The position numbers were made by a program, and so were the translations under genes. From NCBI GenBank assembly GCA_037952775.1, contig JBANAY010000003.1:35774001-35838000 (forward strand): a stretch of DNA of 64,000 nt. Reading direction: 5' to 3'. The stretch is from Clonostachys chloroleuca (lineage: Eukaryota > Ascomycota > Sordariomycetes > Hypocreales > Bionectriaceae). Shown in pieces: positions 11,502-23,561 of this stretch (positions are counted from its first letter, which is position 1; each line of letters opens with the position of its first letter). Under the pieces are notes generated by a model. It saw nothing but the letters and a program-made list of their open reading frames with translations. It ran no database searches and was not told the origin of the DNA.

Positions 11502-13241
11502 AGACCTGTGCCACTGTCGTGGTTGGGGCAGCCGATAAATACCCCTTTCGATACCGCACCAGTCTCAGGAAAACACGGGCGCCTATAGCCATTCTTGTTA
11601 GACTGGATTTTCTTTGGACTCTTATCTTTTTCTATGGGGTCTTGTTTGTTTTTTGGACACTTCATTACTGGGAGTTGAAGCATGTGCGGGCCTGGTGTTT
11701 AATGGACGGAATATCGAATCAGGCATTAACCTCGCCTCCTCTTTTGGCATGGTGGCACAATGGTAGTGACGACGGGCTTGATTGAAAAGATTGACGGATT
11801 GCATGCGCTCAATGAAACAAAACAAGGCCGGGGTCGAAAATCATTGAGTTCTTTGGAATTTGGGAATTTTTGCTGGTTTTATTTCCTGTTTCTCCTTATT
11901 CTTACTTTATCCTTTTCCATCTTGTTCCACATCCCTGTCTGTTTTTTTCTCTTGTTTCCCCGGTATTTTTTGTGTGTTCGTCTTTAAAAACATTCCCTGG
12001 CTGCCTAGATCTTTGCTTCATGTCGCCACGGCCATGTTTCGATTTCAGCCGTAGAGAATCGGGGCGTTGCAGCTCAGGGGGCGGAGCAGGCATTCTTTTT
12101 TCCCCCATGTTCCTTAATCCGAGCAAAACTGGTGTGGGGGGAAACATGATACAATTGTTCGTGTACGATTAGCGTCTGTTGGAGAAATGGAAGTGCGGTT
12201 TGCGAGATGGAAAACCCCACGGGGTTGGAAGAAAGAAGGCTGTGTGTGTGCTTTTCCCGCGAAATCCTTGTTTTGTTTTTGGTTCTTTAAGTCAGTTGAA
12301 CTCTTCATACATGGGAAGGGTTATTAGAGCGAAGCTACTACAGATGCATTCAAATGGGCGGTTTTCACCATGATACCCTTCCCCCCTACCCCCTTTTGGT
12401 TGTCACTGCATGGCTGCGGACGAGGAGGATCGCGAGAACAGTGGGGAAACCAACTCACCTTCGAGACAAAGGGTGAGAAGGAAGTGAGGGATTGGAGGAG
12501 GGGGAGGGGGAGGAGGGCAATTGGTACACAAGGAAAATCAACTCGGCGCAGAAATGTTTCATTTGCGGCTTTCTTGAGTTAATCATCATCTATCTTTTCA
12601 TTTCCATTTTTTTCATCACATTCATCTCAGTGTTTCATCATCACATCACTTAAGAGCACGGGAGGGAGGGACAGCTTATTGCCATTGCCATGGTTTTGTC
12701 AATTCGCGCTCCAAAGGAATATCTCTGTCTGTCCTTAGCTAATTTCCTTTGAACCCCATGTGGGAACTGTATTTTCCTTTCGAAGCATCTTCTGTTAGCA
12801 AAGGGATTTTTCTGCTTCTATAGTGACTCGTTCTGAAACCGGGGAAGCGAAATGCATCACTGGTCGTTGGTGGCTGTGTTTTCCGTTGTTGAATTTTTTA
12901 ATAAAATTTTTTTTGCGAAGTTTTTAAAGTCGTTTTGTATTTTTTTTGTCGGTTTTTTGCGTTTTCTGTTTGTTTCTTAATCATAAGATTAGTCCATGAC
13001 GATTCTGACTTGAATAATCACCCGGGATTTCTGGTGTTACTCTCCTCCTTTGATGCGTGATGTTCCAGGCCCATGTTCAAAGTCCGAATCGTAACCTCCA
13101 TTTCTCAGATTCCGCTCAAGTAGCTTTCGTAAAAGTCGAACCTTGAAAACTCTGTAAGTCCGTTGTCCTAAGTTTCCCCCGTAGTTCTTCAAATGGCAAT
13201 GGCAGATTGGGGGGTAAAGCAACTTCCTTGGTTGATGAAAC
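11502..13241. other. 3' and intergenic region after the PtaB-like gene
   Basis: About 1.7 kb without a supportable gene. It is rich in T runs on the + strand (notably 11.85-12.0 kb and 12.6-13.0 kb) and purine-rich around 12.47-12.53 kb. It should hold the 3' UTRs of two convergent genes. No repeat unit or RNA gene was recognised. Confidence 0.45.
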
Positions 13242-13895
13242 CTAAGCGTTATCGCCCTTGATGGCAATAAACACCTTGTACTGCCCACGAGCAGCGACGA
13301 TGAGCTCGCGGACCATTCGCCAGTCCTGCTCCAGCCGGGGCACGAGGTCGACGTAGCCGAAGCAGTGGCTGAAGTCCCAGCCATAATCGAGCTCCTCGTT
13401 GGGCCTGTTGCGGCGCGAGGCCCGGTCCATGGGGACAACGGCGCCGTCCGGGTTGCGCGTGAGGTAGAGGCGCGCGTGGATGAGGCGGGGACACTTGGGG
13501 TTGCTGCGAGAGCCGCGGTGGATGAGGTTCATCAGCTTGCTGTGGTGATGGCTGGAAGAAGAAGGCTCCGGGGCCGGGTCCTTGGGCAGGAACTCGCGGA
13601 GGCGCTCGACCAGGGCGATGAGACCCATGGTGAGGGGCACGTGGAGGATATTGGGGCCTTCGAACCAGTGAGGGCTGCCGGCCGGGTTAGCGATGAGCAG
13701 GCGAAACTCGAGGTCAGCAGGAGGAGGGACACTTGGGTCCGGGGTGCCGAAGAACTTGGGTTTGCCTGGGGTGGCCCAGACGGCGTAAGGCTGGTCAGGG
13801 TCGACGGTGAACAGAGAGCCCATCGTGAAGGTCAGTAAGGTTTGTTTGAGGCTTGGTTTGGTTTGGTTTGGGTTGGAGAGTTCTTGAACTGACAC
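13242..13895 (-). CDS. Hypothetical protein, 217 aa
   Basis: A single-exon open frame giving a 217-residue protein with balanced composition and no low-complexity domination, which favours a real gene. The first 24 residues (to LLTFT) may be untranslated: an internal ATG at 13821-13823 (MGSLFTVDPDQPYAVWATPGKPKFFG) is an equally good start and gives 193 residues. There is no signal peptide, no membrane span and no motif I recognise. A His/Ser-rich patch (SSSSHHHSK) lies mid-protein, and the C-terminal half has many Arg residues around RLIHARLYLTRNPDGAVVPMDRASRRNR. The three-frame overlap on the + strand (13365-13838) is its shadow. Function unknown. Confidence 0.55.
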   Translation of the reverse strand: MSVQELSNPNQTKPSLKQTLLTFTMGSLFTVDPDQPYAVWATPGKPKFFGTPDPSVPPPADLEFRLLIANPAGSPHWFEGPNILHVPLTMGLIALVERLREFLPKDPAPEPSSSSHHHSKLMNLIHRGSRSNPKCPRLIHARLYLTRNPDGAVVPMDRASRRNRPNEELDYGWDFSHCFGYVDLVPRLEQDWRMVRELIVAARGQYKVFIAIKGDNA

Positions 13896-14519
13896 TGAAG
13901 TTTTGAAAGGATGGATTTGATAACTTCTTTCCTGGAGATGGATGGATGGAAGAGGTTGAGAAGATCAAGCTTTGGCAGAAGAGAAAGCTGCCCTTTTAAA
14001 GACGCACTGAGGGCTTCAGACAGAAACCGTCCAAGGTGAGAAGAAACCTGAGATTTTATTCAGCTTCGGCTGAGCCATTGTTCTTCTGGCCAAAACCACT
14101 TGCGTCAATAAGGGTCAAGAAAGTGAACAATGGGAGCAAGGCATTGCCTTTGGGTACTTGGTAAATTTTTATTTGATTGTTGGTTATGTAGCTTGCTATT
14201 CAGCCTTTTTGATGGAGTATGACTCTCATTCTTCTGGCTTGCAACTATTTATTCAACATCGGCCAATTTTGAGCTTTGCGGGCCACCGTTCTTGGTGCCC
14301 AGTACCCTGCCCAGATATTCAAATCTGATGAAGACGTTATTGTGTGATGCGTCTGTTAATTCATTCATGCATAATCGTGATGTTTTGTGATTTTCAGTTG
14401 GGCTTCCTCCTCTCCTTCTCGATTGTGTCCCTATTCCTATTATCAGGATTCGGTGATATGCGGTAGGCAGGCAAACAGATGATTAGACAAGGATCGTGAG
14501 ATGATATCTATTAGTGTTT
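13896..14519. other. Intergenic region
   Basis: About 620 bp between the hypothetical gene's promoter and the 3' end of the phosphofructo-2-kinase gene. AT-rich. No gene, repeat or RNA gene is seen. Confidence 0.45.
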
Positions 14520-16050
14520 TTACAGCGACTCCGGTGTGGGGTTTTCGTGCTTGGCCGTGCTTCCCTTGCCGCGCCATGTGCTCACGGCGGGGATCTTGGC
14601 CTCGTACCGCTCCTCCTCGGTGCCGTATGCCCTCGGCGTAAGCTTGATCAGCGTGTGGAGGGGCACATTCATCCATGGGCTCTTAGCTTGGTCCTTCTTC
14701 ATGAAGTAGGCATAAATGCATCGGAGAACGGCCTGGTGGGTAACAATGAGAATGTCTTCGCTCCGCTCGAGCTCCATAATAACGGGCTCCAGGCGGATGA
14801 CAACGTCGCGATAGGATTCACCACCCCTGTAACGGTAGTTGTACTTGTCCTCGTCACGGGCAGCAAAGTCCTCGGGGTATCGGTCCTTGATTTCTTGGTA
14901 CGTCAAGCCATCGCAGACGCCAGAGTCCAGTTCGTCCAAGGCCTTCCATTGCAGTTGGTTATAATGCGACGGGAGGAAGCGAGCCGTCGCGATGGTTCGC
15001 TTGAGGGTGGATGTCCACACAGTGAGTGGGCGGTCATCCTGGAGCCCAGGTTAGCAATGGATCAATCGATGAAGGAAATGATGATGCACCTACCCCTACG
15101 GACTGTCGGACTAGCTCGGGAAGCTTCCGAGCATACGCTTCACCTCGTGACGAAATGAGAGCATCGCCGCCGATTCGGCCATCAAGATTGTAAAGGGACT
15201 CTCCATGCTAAGCATTGTGTTAGAACGTAAGAAGCAATGATCGCAATAGGTGTGTGATGATTCTTACTCTGGATAGCCAAATGGAGCGTGGCCTGATATG
15301 TAGGTTCATTAGGTAGTAAACGATGCGGCTCTGGAGATAGTCTTGGATGCGGTTGATGATAACCTGCTTGCTCACGTCCATGAGCTTCAGGTAGGTGTAC
15401 TCATCCTCGCCGTTGCCCTCATCAATGGTCTGGTAGACCTTCTCGTACATCTTGATACGGTTGCGGAAATCCGAGGCGGCCTGCTCTGGGTCCTGGCCAC
15501 GGTAGTCTGGGCTGGTGGATTTGACATCGCGAATGTTGGCCATGATAAGATCCTCATCGTCGCATTTGCTCTCCACGAAGAGCACCTCGATGCCATTGCT
15601 GGAGCATGTTTCCATAACCCATTTCCTGCGCTCCTTGGTCGAGTTGGTCGCGTCAAGGATCCCAACGACACCGCCAGACCGGAACCACGCCAGCATATCG
15701 GCGATGGCGGACTCGGCGGCCACACGACGTTTCCGCTCACCCTCCTCATTGTTCATGTCAAAGAAGTCAGCGGTGGGGTGGGGTGCGTCATTGCGACGGT
15801 AGTTACCGACGTTGAACACCTGCGCCCGGATGGAGAGCCATTGAAGATACCGTTGGGCTTTAATTAAATGGGACTTGGTCAGCTACGGCCGGCCCTTTCA
15901 AGAACCCATTAACGAGTCGTTTAAAATGTTGGCCGGGTACATACCTTTTTGTGCGATGAAGCTTTTGCCGCGGGCTGGCAGGCCTACCATGACGACACAT
16001 ATTTTGGTCTCTTCCACCTGAACCCCGACTCCGTTAGTTCTCGACGGCAT
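14520..16050 (-). CDS. Bifunctional 6-phosphofructo-2-kinase/fructose-2,6-bisphosphatase
   Basis: A four-exon gene for about 442 residues, the usual size for the compact fungal form. Exons in coding order: 16050-15945, 15857-15268, 15207-15094, 15038-14520. The kinase domain begins with ETKICVVMVGLPARGKS, whose Walker A loop is residues 23-30, followed by KAQRYLQWLSIRAQVFNVGNYRR across the first junction. The phosphatase domain begins exactly at the second junction, which completes the RHGES motif (catalytic His 233). It has ELDSG (acid/base Glu 306) and VTHQAVLRC (second His 371). Both catalytic histidines are present, so both synthesis and breakdown of fructose-2,6-bisphosphate, the allosteric switch between glycolysis and gluconeogenesis, are expected. 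The start is not certain: a CTAAC...TTCAG sequence just after the ATG could be an intron end joining an upstream exon before VEETKICVV. Confidence 0.9.
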
Positions 16051-19000
16051 TGCGACGGCTAAAATGCGTGCCTGCCGGACACTGTGAAAAGCTGGGTGTT
16101 TGTGTGAAATGCAAAACAAATTAAATCAATCAATCAATCCGTCACCAGATAGGCAGTCTGTCCGTTACAAGGCTATCAATTGGACAAGACCGAGGCCCGG
16201 TGACAATGAATTCCAGATGGTGAGAGCGACGGGAAGAAGAAAATAATGGACAGAGCCGAGCGAGGCGGTTCCGTAGGTTGCGGGAGACAAGTAGAAGCAG
16301 ATGCACGGATGGGCAGTCGATGCCAGGACGTGGTCGCGTGAGCTGATGGCTGTCACCGCTGGGAAGCGTCGAGTTGCATGCCACGGCCAGGGAAGCAGCA
16401 GCAGGCAGAGCAAGCACACGGATCGACAGATGCAGCCTGATTCGCCCAGCGTCGTCTGAACGGGGGTGTGCGTATGTTGCACTTGCCGGCTACACGCAGC
16501 GAGGTGGAGGGGCAGGAGAAGTTCGGGTTGGCGAGGAAGCTGGCCGGACTGAAGGGTGTTTGGGGTCTGGGGTCGATGGTGCCAAAACCGTCAAACGCAG
16601 GCTGATGGGTGCATATGAATGGCCGGCTATGGACGAGCAGCATGCATGAGCTGCAGACACCAAGCGCTATCCGCCAACTGACGAGATGAAGCCAACTGGC
16701 AAACAACCGCGCAGATAGATACACGATGCGATGCAATGCAATGCGTGCAGACAGGAAGAGCAGTCGTCTGGATGTGCACAGGAGCAGATTTGGTGCGGCT
16801 GTGGGGAAAAGCTGGAGACGGCGGGAAATGCTAGATTGAGGAATTCGAGGTTGAGTTAACGGCTTTCACTCCGGACAGGGGCACCGGCTGAAGCTGCGAT
16901 GCGATGCGACGGGGCCAGGCTCAGGCTCAGGCCAGTACGACAGAATGACGATGGAGCACCAGCAAACGCCGCTTGTTCGGGACGAGGGCCAATGCCAGTG
17001 GACGGATGATGCAATGCTGGCGGCAGCGTGTGTGTAATATAAGAAATGTGTGTGTATAGGTGCTGCCGAGAGAGCGCGAGTGATAGCCACTGGCTTGTGC
17101 TGGTTGGGCTCTAGCTCCAGGTGGCCTGGGCGCTGTGCTGTGGTGCTGAGCTGCGCTGAAGCTGTGCCGTGCTGGTGGGATGGATAGCCAAGGTCAGATA
17201 TGAACCAGAGCGGCACACCAAGGTTTGAAAGCAACGGGAGAGCCAGAGGGGAAAACCCGGAGTCAGGAACCACCAAATAAGATGGATTTGAAGGCTCCGA
17301 TATCCCACTAGTAAGGGGCAACTCAGACGCCAACCATGGCCCTATCCTTCCCGCGATAGCCAACTCGACCGCCCGCGCGTCTGATCACGAGATGCGTCGA
17401 GATTTTTTCTACAGCCCACGTCCACGGCATAAATAATCTGAGCCGGGGGCCTTATGTGAAGAGCACGCTGTTCTTACTAAAAACACACGCCACGCCCAGG
17501 CCAGGTTCCGGGGAACGAGGAGTCGGGTTGATTGGTACCGGGCTGGTGAGGTAAGGATTCATCAGACCAGCCATAGCAGTAGCACTACAACCACATGCAT
17601 GGCTGGCTGCTGAGAGGGGACTGACTGGTGCGCAACTTGGCTCTGTACCAGCCCGGTCCAGCCCAGCCCAGCATTCCATCCGCTCGTGTGCCAGCGATTC
17701 CCCAGCTCACCTCCTCCCCTCGTTCAAACTCGTCTTCCTCTTTGCCGAGGTGGAGGTGGCCAGCGGAGCGAGACGAGTCAAAGAGGGCGGTTTTGTGGGG
17801 TTACGACACCAAGCGGCCTTCCGGCCGGCAATCCCCGATTCCTCCCGTGACCGATTCTCAGAGTTGGATTTGCCCTGATCCAAAGAGTCGGTCGGGGGAG
17901 CTGCAGTCCTGTCGATCCGCGGCAGATGCGACGTAGTAGCGACCGTTCGTCAAGCTTTGCGTAGGTGCTGTTTCGTAAGGCCAATACACAGCGTTCTTCT
18001 CTTTCTTTTTGCCTTTTTTTTTCTTCTCCCTTCTTGTCCTCTTCCTCGTCATTCCTCACATTTTGCTGTGGAAAAAAAACGGCCCCGTTGTGAGACAGCT
18101 GGTCCCTCTCCAGAGCCAGCGCCGCATCATAAGCCGAGAAGCTTTGCCCCATAGCCCGGCTCCATCCCCAGTTATTGCCTTGCATTGCATACTGCAGCAC
18201 AGGCTCAGCAAGCATGCAGGAACGCAGCAGGCTCCTCCGAGTCTGTCCGACACACGAGAAATTCTTGGGTTTGGAGTTGCGGTCGCCACAATCATCCCCC
18301 TTCCCGCTTGCACCTGACACGGCAAAACAGTTCTCGAGACGATGCCACTGAGCATCCTGTGCCTGTGTTTCATTGCTTCCCCTCCCCCCAGTTCCCCCCA
18401 AAAAATCACTTGATTCGCCCGTTCCTCCAGTTACGGCACAGGGGAAAACTTCCCGTTTAGTACCAATCCCTCTAGTGCCATAGCAAGCTTCCGCTGGTCA
18501 CTTGACCTCCTCGAATCATAAATGGCTTCACACCGCTCTTGCGGCCCAGCCCGGTTTTTCAAAGGACCGTCCCTCTCACCAATTATACCTCCCCGCCGTT
18601 CATGCAGGCACAGCATAATTTGCAGAGCCAATCATGGGGCTGTGAAGCTCGCGGGAGGAATAAAACTGACTTATTGGAGCAAGGAGCTGATGTCAGGGTG
18701 GGGGAGTAAAAGGGAGAAGTCGCATCTTCGTACGGAGTAAAAAGCACGCAACAAGGAAGAAGCAAAAAAAGACGTCCATCATATGATGGCTTCGCACTCA
18801 CTCACCTTGCCAAAGCTGTAGGTGTTTGCGCGCACACGGCCTTGCGGAGCCGAGGGCGCTCCCGCTACAACACCTCTCATGGCCGCGCTCAGCAGCAGCA
18901 GGTGATAAGTTTCAGTATATTTGGGGTCGGTTCTCCAAAATGGTGCTCGCTGACAGCAACGCCAAGTAAGAGAGCTGGAGGTAGGGGCTAGATCTGATCA

Positions 19001-19671
19001 ATGCCAGATTTCGCGGACCCTAGTCTGCCGCAGCGAGGGGCAGTCGGTGGCTTGCGTATTCGTCCACCTTGCTCTGCAGGCTGAGAGAGAGGGGACGGAA
19101 TGAGCTGGGACGCGGGCGCAGAGAGCCGGCAGTTAGATTCTTGCAAGACGCAACAGGCCCGCTCCTCTTTTTTGGTGATGTTGTAAGTCTAAGGTCAAGC
19201 TGTTCTCGCGGTTGGGCCTGAGTTGTCGCTAGGATGGGCTGTTGAGGGCGATAAGCCTCCGACGATAAGACTGGCGCAGGCACGTCTTATGTATACGTCT
19301 TATCAATCGGCGCTTCATCCCGCCGCAGATGTCGTGATGCAGGCAAATCGTTTATCATTACCTCAGGTGGTTCTACCTATGGTCTAATTATTAGGCCATG
19401 TGCTATTTAAGCGCCTCTCATTCGTTTGCCGCCAAAGACAGCTGGTCTGGGTCCTTCGTGCGTTGCCTACGGCACCTAAATAGGCGCCTTGACAAGGGCC
19501 TAACTACTATCGTTACTATCGACAAAAGTCTGTCTCAAAGCTCCCAAAAGATCATCAGAACTTGGCATAACAGCCACCAAAAACTTTTCATCACCATCCC
19601 AATACGGTTTTCCCCTTAGATACTTGAACGAGCCATCAACATTCGTCTCGTTCGTGATACCATCATGTGGG
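16051..19671. other. Long intergenic region, no supported gene
   Basis: About 3.6 kb. It has a short AATC microsatellite near 16124-16140 and CT-rich stretches around 18.0-18.1 kb. Many overlapping open frames of 60-207 aa occur on both strands. None shows a domain, a plausible splice structure or consistent composition, so they are not annotated. The right-hand end is downstream of the aspartic protease gene. Confidence 0.45.
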
Positions 19672-21150
19672 TCAGTTCCTCGAATAGAACCTCATCTCGC
19701 CGCCCCGGATGTCGAAGACGGCAAGCACGTTCTGGAGAAAGACATCCCCCAGGATATACGGCCCAGACCCCCCGCCCGTGATCCCAATCGCGCAGTACCC
19801 CGTCAACGGGTCCACGAGATGCTTGTAGATCAGGTCTGCCGGGTTGATCCAGAACTCGACGCCGTCGATCACCACCGCGAGCGAGGGCGGCACAGCGTTG
19901 CAGTCGACATAGTACGAGCCCTACTGGTACAAGTAGACTGCCTTCGGCTCGAATGCCGCAGCGATCGTCTCCGCTAGGGCTAGTTCCCATTGTGTCAGTT
20001 TCTCAAAATCGCAAGCCACTGAACGCTCCAGGGTCTTACTCACGAGGTGGGAGGTGCATCATTGTCGTCCCCGTGTCGATGATGTACGGATACTTGGCTT
20101 CGTCCGTCGTTGTGCCCCATTTAAGTCCGTCAGAGATTATGGTGTAGAATGAGCGACTCCATGCCGCACCCTCTCTTTCGCTCAGCTTGGCCTATTTCAT
20201 TCCCCAACTGTCAGTTTCTCGGCGGGTATAGCAGCATGGCAGAATATATTGATCCTTACAATGATGATATCCGCGGACGCAGTTACGTTTTCGTCATAGT
20301 GGATTGGAGGAAGTCCTCCCCATGCCAACACCCCATCAGATGAGTTTCGCATAATGGCCACGCTAAACAACGGTTCGAGTTCCCCCTCGGCTGCTGCTGT
20401 GGTCAAGAAGGGCGGGTAGGTCATGATATTCCAAGCTCCCTCGTCGCCAATCTTGCCGTAGTAGGCACTCGTCAACGCAGGGTACGCCAGGCCCAGGATG
20501 CCAGAGGTCACATTGTTGCCGTGCCAGTACGTGTGATTTGCAAGCCCAACCTGCTGCCTAGTGACCGTCACGCCGCCACAGGAGATGTCGCTGTAGCCCA
20601 TGGGCCCGTATACTTTCTCCCCGGATCCGTAGTGAAGATAGAAATGGAGCTCCTCGATGGCGCCGTGGCGGAACCTCTCGATGTGCGGCTTTCTAAGCCC
20701 GCAGGAAGACTGGTCGTGGGTCTTGCCAGATCGATCCTGGCACACAAAACCGCTCTGGGCATTCCAGGTATCTGAACTCCCGGTGTCGAAGATCAACCAG
20801 ACGGGCGTGTCGTCCCACTTGCATTCGATGGCATATTGAGTGGAGAATCCCCCAACTGCAGTGATGTTTGAGTCGGGCTCGCCCACTCTCGACCGTGCTT
20901 CGAGAGAAGCGCGCCGGATGAGGGAGGCGGCTGAGCGTTCCTCGTCGGTGCCTTTGACGCGGCGAAGTCGAGACACCTTGGAGGTCAGCTTATCGGGTCC
21001 TAGGCTAGGAGCCTTGGTCACCTGCTTGAAAGAGAATCCATTCATGGGCATCGAAATGTCCCAACCCGGGTTGGCCACCACGGCTGCCAAGGCGGTAGTC
21101 ACCAAGCTCAGGGCGATGGCCACGCCCACGAGGACACGCTTGAGTCCCAT
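19672..21150 (-). pseudogene. Secreted pepsin-like aspartic protease with in-frame TAG
   Basis: A three-exon gene in coding order 21150-20260, 20191-20044, 19979-19672. It would encode about 448 residues of an A1-family aspartic peptidase if the TAG at 19921-19923 were sense. The protein starts with a signal peptide (MGLKRVLVGVAIALSLVTTALA) and a propeptide. It carries the first catalytic motif DTGSSDTW and, in exon 2, the second (YIIDTGTTMMH). Downstream of the TAG the frame continues with family-typical sequence (SYYVDCNAVPPSLAVVIDGVEFWINPADL ... GSGPYILGDVFLQNVLAVFD) to TGA. Introns 20192-20259 (GTAAGG...ATAG) and 19980-20043 (GTGAGT...CTAG) both keep frame and carry CTGAC-like branch sites. 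Termination at the TAG would remove the last ~83 residues, including most of the C-terminal lobe's final strands. Alternatives are stop readthrough or a base-call error. Confidence 0.75.
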
Positions 21151-21639
21151 GGCTTCACTTTTCGATGAAGCTGGAAGCCTTTATCCTATTAGAAGTTAAA
21201 CCACTTGTCGGACGAAAGTTGGAGATAATTCGGTACACGAAAGGTATTTCTACCGGCTAGGTCGACGGATGGGGAGAGAGGAAGAAAGGAAGAGAACCGC
21301 CAGAGGTGCGAGCTGAAGGGAAAGTGAGCGGCCGCCGAACACACGAAACCGCACAGTCTCGCAGCTGTTACCACTGATAAGCGAGCCCGACAACTGATTG
21401 CCGATGGAAGACATTCAATCTCAGAATGCACGCAACTGATCCTTGGCTTAAGCATCTATGGTCCAAGCCGAACTTGCAAAATGCGGCGGTATTATAGATA
21501 TCTCGCCCGAATCTCCCTGTGTCTGAACAACGAAAGCCTGTCTATCCCTCTCTTATCCAATCCAAGGCGCCATGCCGCTCGGATTATATTCAGTTGGCCC
21601 ACAGAAGACATTCGACTTATCAACAGATGATCAGCAATA
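21151..21639. other. Upstream region of the aspartic protease
   Basis: About 490 bp, divergent between the protease and the possible relic gene to its right. No supportable gene. Promoter elements were not recognised with confidence. Confidence 0.4.
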
Positions 21640-21919
21640 ATGCAACTCTCATTTCCGTTTCCAGGCCTACTTCCTCCCTTCCTGTTCCTTCTTGTCTCAA
21701 TCTTTTCCCCTGGCTTGCAACCAAGCAAAATTCTCCGAGGTATCATAGCCACCCAGAACAACAGTTCGACATGCTACGCAGATGGCAACTTCAATAACAC
21801 GGTGACTTCCTCAAGCCCAGGCCCCTTGTTACACTTACTACATCTCGCAAACAGTCGGCCAGCTTGCCGAAACGGATGTAACCATCTCACCCGTCAACGG
21901 CAGTTTATCTAGAAATTAG
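21640..21919 (+). pseudogene. Possible relic of a secreted-protein gene
   Basis: The frame from ATG 21640 starts with a convincing hydrophobic signal-like segment (LLPPFLFLLVSIFSPGL) and a region with N-glycosylation-type and Cys residues (NNSSTCYADGNFNNTVTSSSPG). From the CCCC run at 21822-21825 the coding look moves by one base. The shifted frame reads CYTYYISQTVGQLAETDVTISP and ends at TAG 21917-21919. The two halves read as one polypeptide if one C is surplus, so this may be a frame-broken gene. No family was recognised. A further open stretch at about 21.92-22.42 kb (with one stop at 22267-22269) could be more of the same relic. An alternative is an unrecognised intron. Confidence 0.3.
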
Positions 21920-23561
21920 GTCATGACGACAGATCCACGACCTGGGAGAAACAGGGTACAGATGATGCACTATTGCCTCGATCCAGATTTGGCCATGAAG
22001 CCAAGTTTGCAATACCATGGTCGTGTGACGATACGACACAATACACGCCTAGAACACAGGATATTCGGACTCGGTCCTTCTTCTCTTCATTTTGCTCGAA
22101 AACAAGGAGCAAATCTCTACGAATTCTTGAGGGCCTATCATGGTCTTTGTTTGCTCAGAACCTTAGCCGCAGGCAGCTCCAGTTCCGCTGTATCATACAA
22201 GATCTGAATCTCCCCCTCTATTCCAATCTCGGTCTTTCCAGGTCCATCTATCGACCACCTCCTCACTAATTTGAGGATTTCTTGCCCCAATCCGTTCAAT
22301 TATCACCGTTTTCGTCGTCCTCGGCCAAGGGATCGAGGTCCTCGAGGTCCCTTAATACCAACCATGCCCTCGTCCGTCAGTCTTCCTCGAATGCTCTCCT
22401 GGAGCTTATCCTCGTCCGTGCCTGACTGCTAGGGATAAGGAAAACCATCCTCTAAAAATATTCAATATGTTATGACTAGTATGATGCAGGCTTTCACGGC
22501 CAGATCCGTGATCAATATGACATTAAACCTCCATGAACCAAAGATCATCCCAATGACGGTAAGATAAGATGCTAATGTCTCTCAATTTGTGATATCAGGT
22601 TCCCAAACTATCGAAGCATTTTCCTAGGCACTAATATTCTCTCTCACAATGAGTACGGCTGGCATTGGCAATCACCCTGGCAAGTATAAAGTCATTTCTT
22701 CATCAGTATTTACTCATCCAATATTTAACTATCATCGAATCATGAATTAAATTGGAATTTCGTGTCTCATTTCACTTCGGCTAACACTTCTTTCCCTCTC
22801 GCTCATCACCATACGCAGCCCATGCTCATGTAGTCGAACCCATCGCTCAACGCCACATTCGATTCCCTCTCCTCAGCGCGTTTTCTCCAACCTTCTCCTG
22901 GCCGCATCTTCTCGCATATTGTAGTGCCACCCATTCTGCCCCTACTCTGCTCCTAGTCTGCCAAATGTACCGCCATAACAAAGTCGAAGCAAGGCGACAC
23001 CCAACAGGGTCCGAGGAACAGCAGTGATGACATCGCGGTCGATCAGGAAAACAAAAAACCCTCGTAAGCGTCTGCACTGAAATACACGTAGGCAGCACAT
23101 TGACGAGATTCGGGTGCCCTGAGAACGAAAAAAAAAGCCGAGGTCGCAGAGGTGTATTTTGTAGATGAGGCCGCATCACTCGCATATGTAAGAATGGCGA
23201 GAGATTCTGAACCGATCCGGATAAGCCTTAGGAAAACAGACAAACTCTGGCTGCGCTTGATCGATGGTGAAGAACTCAAATTTCAAAATGATTCAAATAT
23301 TAGTATGTCGTCGGCGTGCAAGCGCCTATCTTCATACGCCTTTGCGGGCGATAATTGGAAATAAGATACCATTGTATCAGAGAGAAGTGTCGTGAGATTG
23401 CCTTTAAACGCCAGTGCCATGCCCCTGCAACGCTTCTTTAAACAGATATATGCTCGCTTTCGTCGTCCAGGGAGGAATGCAGCCCGTCATCAAGCTGAGC
23501 GCCCGCGCCCGCGGAGTGTCGTTTGTCCATCACTAGGTCTCAAACCTAGGCTGCCGAACCA
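21920..23561. other. Intergenic region, no firm gene
   Basis: AT-rich from about 22.4 to 22.8 kb. The open frame at roughly 21.92-22.27 kb may belong to a decayed gene (see the relic). A perfect 6-bp inverted repeat with a 5-nt loop (CTAGGT...ACCTAG, 23533-23549) lies just past the end of the next gene. Nothing else is supported. Confidence 0.4.
23533..23549. repeat. Small perfect inverted repeat (hairpin)
   Basis: CTAGGT and ACCTAG flank a 5-nt loop (CTCAA). It lies just 3' of the 139-aa Cys-rich gene. It may form an RNA hairpin in the 3' UTR, but it is short enough to be chance. Confidence 0.4.
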
